Assembly (NCBI RefSeq): GCF_015694705.1
Contig: NZ_JADQDR010000008.1
Coordinates: forward strand, 124,001-188,000
Source of the DNA: Pontibacter rufus
GTDB lineage: Bacteria > Bacteroidota > Bacteroidia > Cytophagales > Hymenobacteraceae
Length of the DNA: 64,000 bases
Reading direction: 5' to 3'
Shown: in pieces, positions 61,676 through 64,000 of the stretch
How the letters are laid out: the number at the start of each line of letters is the position of its first letter
How positions within the stretch are numbered: position 1 is the first letter of the stretch
Program-made: the position numbers and the translations under genes
The notes under the pieces: model-generated
The model's database searches: none
What the model saw: the letters and a program-made list of their open reading frames with translations, nothing else
What the model was told of the DNA's origin: nothing

Positions 61676-61773
61676 CAGAAGTTTGATTTTATACTTAAAA
61701 TTACAAAATCTTCTGATCAAATCCGCAAGTATAAACAGGAGGGCAATTGCCCGGCGGGGTGTTATAAAACCTA

Positions 61774-61808
61774 AAAAGCCGCTGCAACAACATGTAGCAG
61801 CGGCTTTT
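61774..61808 (-). terminator. Rho-independent terminator of the DUF4126 gene
   Basis: 12-bp stem AAAAGCCGCTGC / GCAGCGGCTTTT with an 11-nt loop; the minus strand ends in GGCTTTTTAG. It lies 22 bp after the end of the DUF4126 gene. Confidence 0.85.
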
Positions 61809-61829
61809 ATACTTATTGGGGTTTATAGA

Positions 61830-62306
61830 TTACCTTTTAGCAATGGCCAGGCCGCTGCCCAGCGTCAGCGCATCTTCCAGGGCGCCGCTTACGGCATTTG
61901 GCGCATACTTGTTCATCAGCTTGCGCAGGTAAAAACTGCCATAGGTGGCGGCCACAGCGGCAGCGGCTCCAATGGCGGCTCCCTTTATCCAGCTATCCTG
62001 GTGCACCGTAAAAATGGTGGCGCCAACCAGTGCTCCCGATAGGGCGCGCGGAAGCAGTATTGGTGGGGAAATACGATCGGGCATGCCGGGAATTTTGTCG
62101 CCTACCAGCTCCGAGGCGGCCAGCAGTTTGAGGCCGGTAGCTACAGGGCCGTGCTGCAGGTATCGCAGCGGGCTGCCGGCAAGTGCTGCCGTAGGGGCAT
62201 TGCTCAGTTCGTTGCTCAGCAGAGCAGGAGCCGTCATTGAGCGCATGCCCGCAATAGCGCCTAGGCCTAATGTCCGCCAGATTGGGTTATTGTTGTTCAT
62301 ATTCAT
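61830..62306 (-). CDS. DUF4126-family membrane protein
   Basis: 158 residues. Glycine-rich hydrophobic segments (LGLGAIAGMRSMTAPALLSN, LVGATIFTVHQDSWIKGAAI, GAAAAVAATYGSFYLRKLM) match the DUF4126 pattern, including the conserved GMRSMTAPA start. It is a predicted small membrane protein of unknown function. The ATG at 62306 begins MNMNNNNPIWRTLG; upstream there is a divergent EcsC-family gene. Confidence 0.85.
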   Translation of the reverse strand: MNMNNNNPIWRTLGLGAIAGMRSMTAPALLSNELSNAPTAALAGSPLRYLQHGPVATGLKLLAASELVGDKIPGMPDRISPPILLPRALSGALVGATIFTVHQDSWIKGAAIGAAAAVAATYGSFYLRKLMNKYAPNAVSGALEDALTLGSGLAIAKR

Positions 62307-62466
62307 AGCTTTTAGAGTTGTTTCTTAGGTATACGGGAATTAAGCTAAAGCTTTGCCAAAGAATAGGACAGTAGCAGCGGCAGGGATGTAACTGAAAAGT
62401 TTATGCCTTACGTAAAGTGCATGCGGTGCAACCATAAACACGAACCAGATTAAACCAGCTATACTT

Positions 62467-63207
62467 ATGTCTGCTTACGAAGAACAGGTTATCCGGGAAT
62501 TAAGCGCTTGGCAGGCGCAGATGCTGCACCCGCCTTCGCTGCTGAACCAGCTGGCGAAGCGCATGCAGGAAAAGATAAACAGCTACATCCCCGAAAAAGT
62601 ACACAGGGCTGTAACTACTGCCATCAAGCAGATGATCCGGGCGGTGCTGTTTGGCGCGGAACGGACCACCCGGAAAATAGAGGCCGGTATGCCGCTGCAG
62701 CTACAGGAAGCCCTGGTGCTGGATCAGGTAAAGTTTTATAAGAGAACGGCTGCTGCAGAAGGCGGCATTACGGGGGCCGGCGGTATCCTGCTGGGCTTCG
62801 CCGATTTTCCGCTTCTGCTGGGGCTCAAGCTGAAAATGCTTTACGACATCGCCGCCCTTTATGGGTATTCGGTTGAAGATTACCGCGAACGCCTGTACCT
62901 GCTTCATATTTTTCAGCTGGCGTTCAGCAGCCAGGAACAGCGCCGTGCGGTATACCTGCAAATGGTAAACTGGGACAAACGAAAAGAACAGTTGCCCGAC
63001 GACATTCATCAGTTCGACTGGCGTACTTTTCAGCAGGAGTACCGCGATTACATTGATCTGGCGAAGATGGCGCAGTTTATCCCCGTTATCGGCGCGCCCG
63101 TAGGAGCTATCGTAAATTATCGCCTGCTCGATAAGCTGGGCACCACCGCCATGAATGCCTACCGGATGCGCTGGCAGGAAAATTTGCAGAAGTATGGCGA
63201 TAGTTAA
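62467..63207 (+). CDS. EcsC-family protein
   Basis: 246 residues with the EcsC pattern: an amphipathic N-terminal helical part (VIRELSAWQAQMLHPPSLLN), a central Gly-rich membrane-like stretch (AAAEGGITGAGGILLGFADF), and ADFPLLLGLKLKMLYDIAAL followed by the YRERLYLL segment. The B. subtilis EcsC protein is encoded with an ABC exporter; here no transporter is adjacent, so the role is unknown. The start is at 62467 and the frame is clean. Confidence 0.87.
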   Translation: MSAYEEQVIRELSAWQAQMLHPPSLLNQLAKRMQEKINSYIPEKVHRAVTTAIKQMIRAVLFGAERTTRKIEAGMPLQLQEALVLDQVKFYKRTAAAEGGITGAGGILLGFADFPLLLGLKLKMLYDIAALYGYSVEDYRERLYLLHIFQLAFSSQEQRRAVYLQMVNWDKRKEQLPDDIHQFDWRTFQQEYRDYIDLAKMAQFIPVIGAPVGAIVNYRLLDKLGTTAMNAYRMRWQENLQKYGDS

Positions 63208-63280
63208 ATTGCGCTATGGCAGGTTCTGTTATGCAGTTGTAGCATACTTGCCAGTACCACATCACACCTTTCTCTCTTCT

Positions 63281-63370
63281 TTGTCATCCTGAAAGGGTCT
63301 TGTTAGCCAGCGGTAACAACGTTTACTAACAGCTTTAAAGTCCGCCACCCGGATTCTTTCAGGATGACAA
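63281..63370. repeat. 90-bp inverted-repeat element with TTGTCATCCTGAAAG arms
   Basis: Perfect 15-bp arms (63281-63295 and 63356-63370). A sequence beginning TTTGTCATCTTGGAAAG at 31341 resembles one arm. Elements with TGTCATCCTGAAAG ends are, from general knowledge, frequent between genes in Bacteroidota chromosomes. Confidence 0.65.
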
Positions 63371-63469
63371 TAAGGGGCATTTGGAGGTTAAGCAGAAGGT
63401 CATGCTGCTTGCTTCCTTCCCTCATTTTATACTTTCCTTTTATACTTCACCAAAGTATGGCAGGCATAA

Positions 63470-63506
63470 AAAAGTGCCGCAGCTAAAGTATAGCTGCGGC
63501 ACTTTT
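63470..63506 (-). terminator. Terminator of the ACP-like gene
   Basis: Perfect 15-bp stem AAAAGTGCCGCAGCT / AGCTGCGGCACTTTT with a 7-nt loop (AAAGTAT). It lies 20 bp after the end of the ACP-like gene. The minus strand has a U-run. Confidence 0.85.
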
Positions 63507-63525
63507 GTGTTTTGGAATATTAAAA

Positions 63526-63780
63526 CTATTGCTGTTTGCGCTGGCTGTAAACGTAATTCACAAAATCATCTACCGAATACACCGGCACTTCGTCCGGAAT
63601 GGTGAGTTGATAGGTTTGCTCTACTGCCACGATAATGTCTACTACGTCCAGGATGTCGAAGCCCAGTTCGCTTAGGTCTTTTGCTTTCAGCAGGCGCCTG
63701 GGATGTACTTTTTTGAGCGAAGTGATAATGTGCAGTACTTCTTTTTTTATGGAGGAGGGATCAATGGCAAGGGTTTGCAT
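63526..63780 (-). CDS. Acyl-carrier-protein-like protein lacking the phosphopantetheine serine
   Basis: 84 residues from the ATG at 63778-63780; the frame extends 22 residues upstream with no ACP match. The four-helix ACP pattern is clear (IKKEVLHIITSLKKV, DLSELGFDILDVVDIIVAVE, YQLTIPDEVPVYSVDDFVNY). The DSL motif that carries 4'-phosphopantetheine reads DIL at 42-44, so Ser is replaced by Ile43. It therefore cannot be loaded at the normal site. It may be a partner-binding or structural ACP homologue, or a relic. An own terminator at 63470 implies it is transcribed. Confidence 0.8.
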   Translation of the reverse strand: MQTLAIDPSSIKKEVLHIITSLKKVHPRRLLKAKDLSELGFDILDVVDIIVAVEQTYQLTIPDEVPVYSVDDFVNYVYSQRKQQ

Positions 63781-63886
63781 GGTATTATATATTGAAAGTA
63801 TACTTTGTGTGTAGAAAGTAAAACGTGTGCAGGCCGTCAGCCTCACACACGTTTACCTTCATTCATCATAAATAAAACTGGAGCTT

Positions 63887-64000
63887 TTAATAAGCGTGTG
63901 AGTGGCTTAATTTACTTTCCTCCAACTCAAGCGTTTCTCTTTCCAGCTCTTCCTGGGTCTTGTCTACCAGTTCTATCTTGGTGCTCTTGTCCCAGCCGAA
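63887..64000 (-). CDS. C-terminus of an unidentified protein (5' end beyond window)
   Basis: On the minus strand an open frame enters at 64000 and stops at TAA (63887-63889), giving 37 residues that begin FGWDKSTKIELVDKTQEE and end KLSHSHAY. It is charged and helical. The family cannot be recognised from so short a tail. It lies 107 bp upstream of the ACP-like gene on the same strand. Confidence 0.5.
   Translation of the reverse strand, partial: FGWDKSTKIELVDKTQEELERETLELEESKLSHSHAY

Larger units (their letters stand above)
63208..63525. other. Intergenic region with a dispersed-repeat element and terminator
   Basis: About 318 bp between the convergent EcsC and ACP-like genes. It holds the 90-bp inverted-repeat element at 63281-63370 and the hairpin at 63470-63506. 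No gene is supported. Confidence 0.55.

Noticed and set aside
1..64000. CRISPR array, tRNA, rRNA, integrase or transposase genes
   Set aside because: No regularly spaced identical repeats, no cloverleaf or ribosomal sequences and no recombinase motifs were recognised on either strand.

Overview
The window reads as a chromosomal segment of a member of the Bacteroidota, most likely a cytophagal bacterium of the Hymenobacteraceae (Pontibacter-like). The support is protein-level: a PorP/SprF protein paired with a giant type IX secretion (type B C-terminal domain) substrate, an ECF sigma factor followed by an outer-membrane-barrel/anti-sigma-like fusion, DUF547, DUF4421, DUF4126, YaiO and M13 lipoprotein families, histidine kinases of the SHNLRAP type, and few clear Shine-Dalgarno sites. 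The genus is an inference. No rRNA, tRNA, CRISPR array, transposase or phage gene was seen; the gene set looks like ordinary chromosome with accessory islands.

Layout. 1-3.1 kb (minus): partial YceI protein, cytochrome c lipoprotein, then an ECF sigma factor with its membrane-anchored barrel partner. 3.7-8.9 kb (plus): glgX debranching enzyme, secreted alpha/beta hydrolase, DUF547 protein and a small hydrophilic protein. 9.0-12.7 kb (minus): five-PAS histidine kinase and a single-domain response regulator. 13.1-15.7 kb (plus): copper ATPase copA and a small HMA chaperone. 16.0-22.8 kb (minus): T9SS PorP protein and a 1917-residue adhesin-like type IX substrate. 23.7-24.8 kb: a catalytic-domain-less polyprenyl glycosylphosphotransferase next to a DUF1737 protein. 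25.1-34.3 kb (minus): an efflux island of HlyD, TolC, a MacB-like ABC ATPase, two permeases, an NtrC-type sigma-54 activator and its kinase; a sigma-54-like promoter and an upstream palindrome precede hlyD. 34.7-41.6 kb (minus): a tightly coupled exopolysaccharide-like locus (hybrid phosphorelay kinase, response regulator, YaiO-type TPR/barrel, membrane HEAT-repeat protein, GT2 synthase). 41.8-50.7 kb (plus): aminopeptidase P, a lipoprotein/radical SAM pair of unknown function, an exonuclease/DUF294 pair and an AEC transporter. 51-63.8 kb: zinc-ribbon coiled-coil protein, hemJ, a D-threonine-aldolase-like enzyme overlapping a GH25 lysozyme, a low-complexity Gly/Asn/Tyr-rich protein, a nucleotidyltransferase/metallophosphoesterase pair, arsC-like protein, DUF4421, M13 peptidase, DUF4126, EcsC and an acyl-carrier-like protein that lacks the phosphopantetheine serine.

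Three things stand out at sequence level. First, the heptamer AAGTATA (reverse TATACTT) occurs about 120 times by eye count, roughly ten times what base composition predicts, in genes and gaps and on both strands. Second, intergenic gaps hold several unrelated long inverted-repeat elements (about 90-220 bp) that look like dispersed miniature elements. Third, convergent gene pairs are separated by perfect or nearly perfect long palindromes serving as bidirectional terminators. The best candidates for undescribed systems are the YaiO/HEAT/GT2 phosphorelay locus, the lipoprotein/radical SAM pair and the iterated AAGTATA motif.
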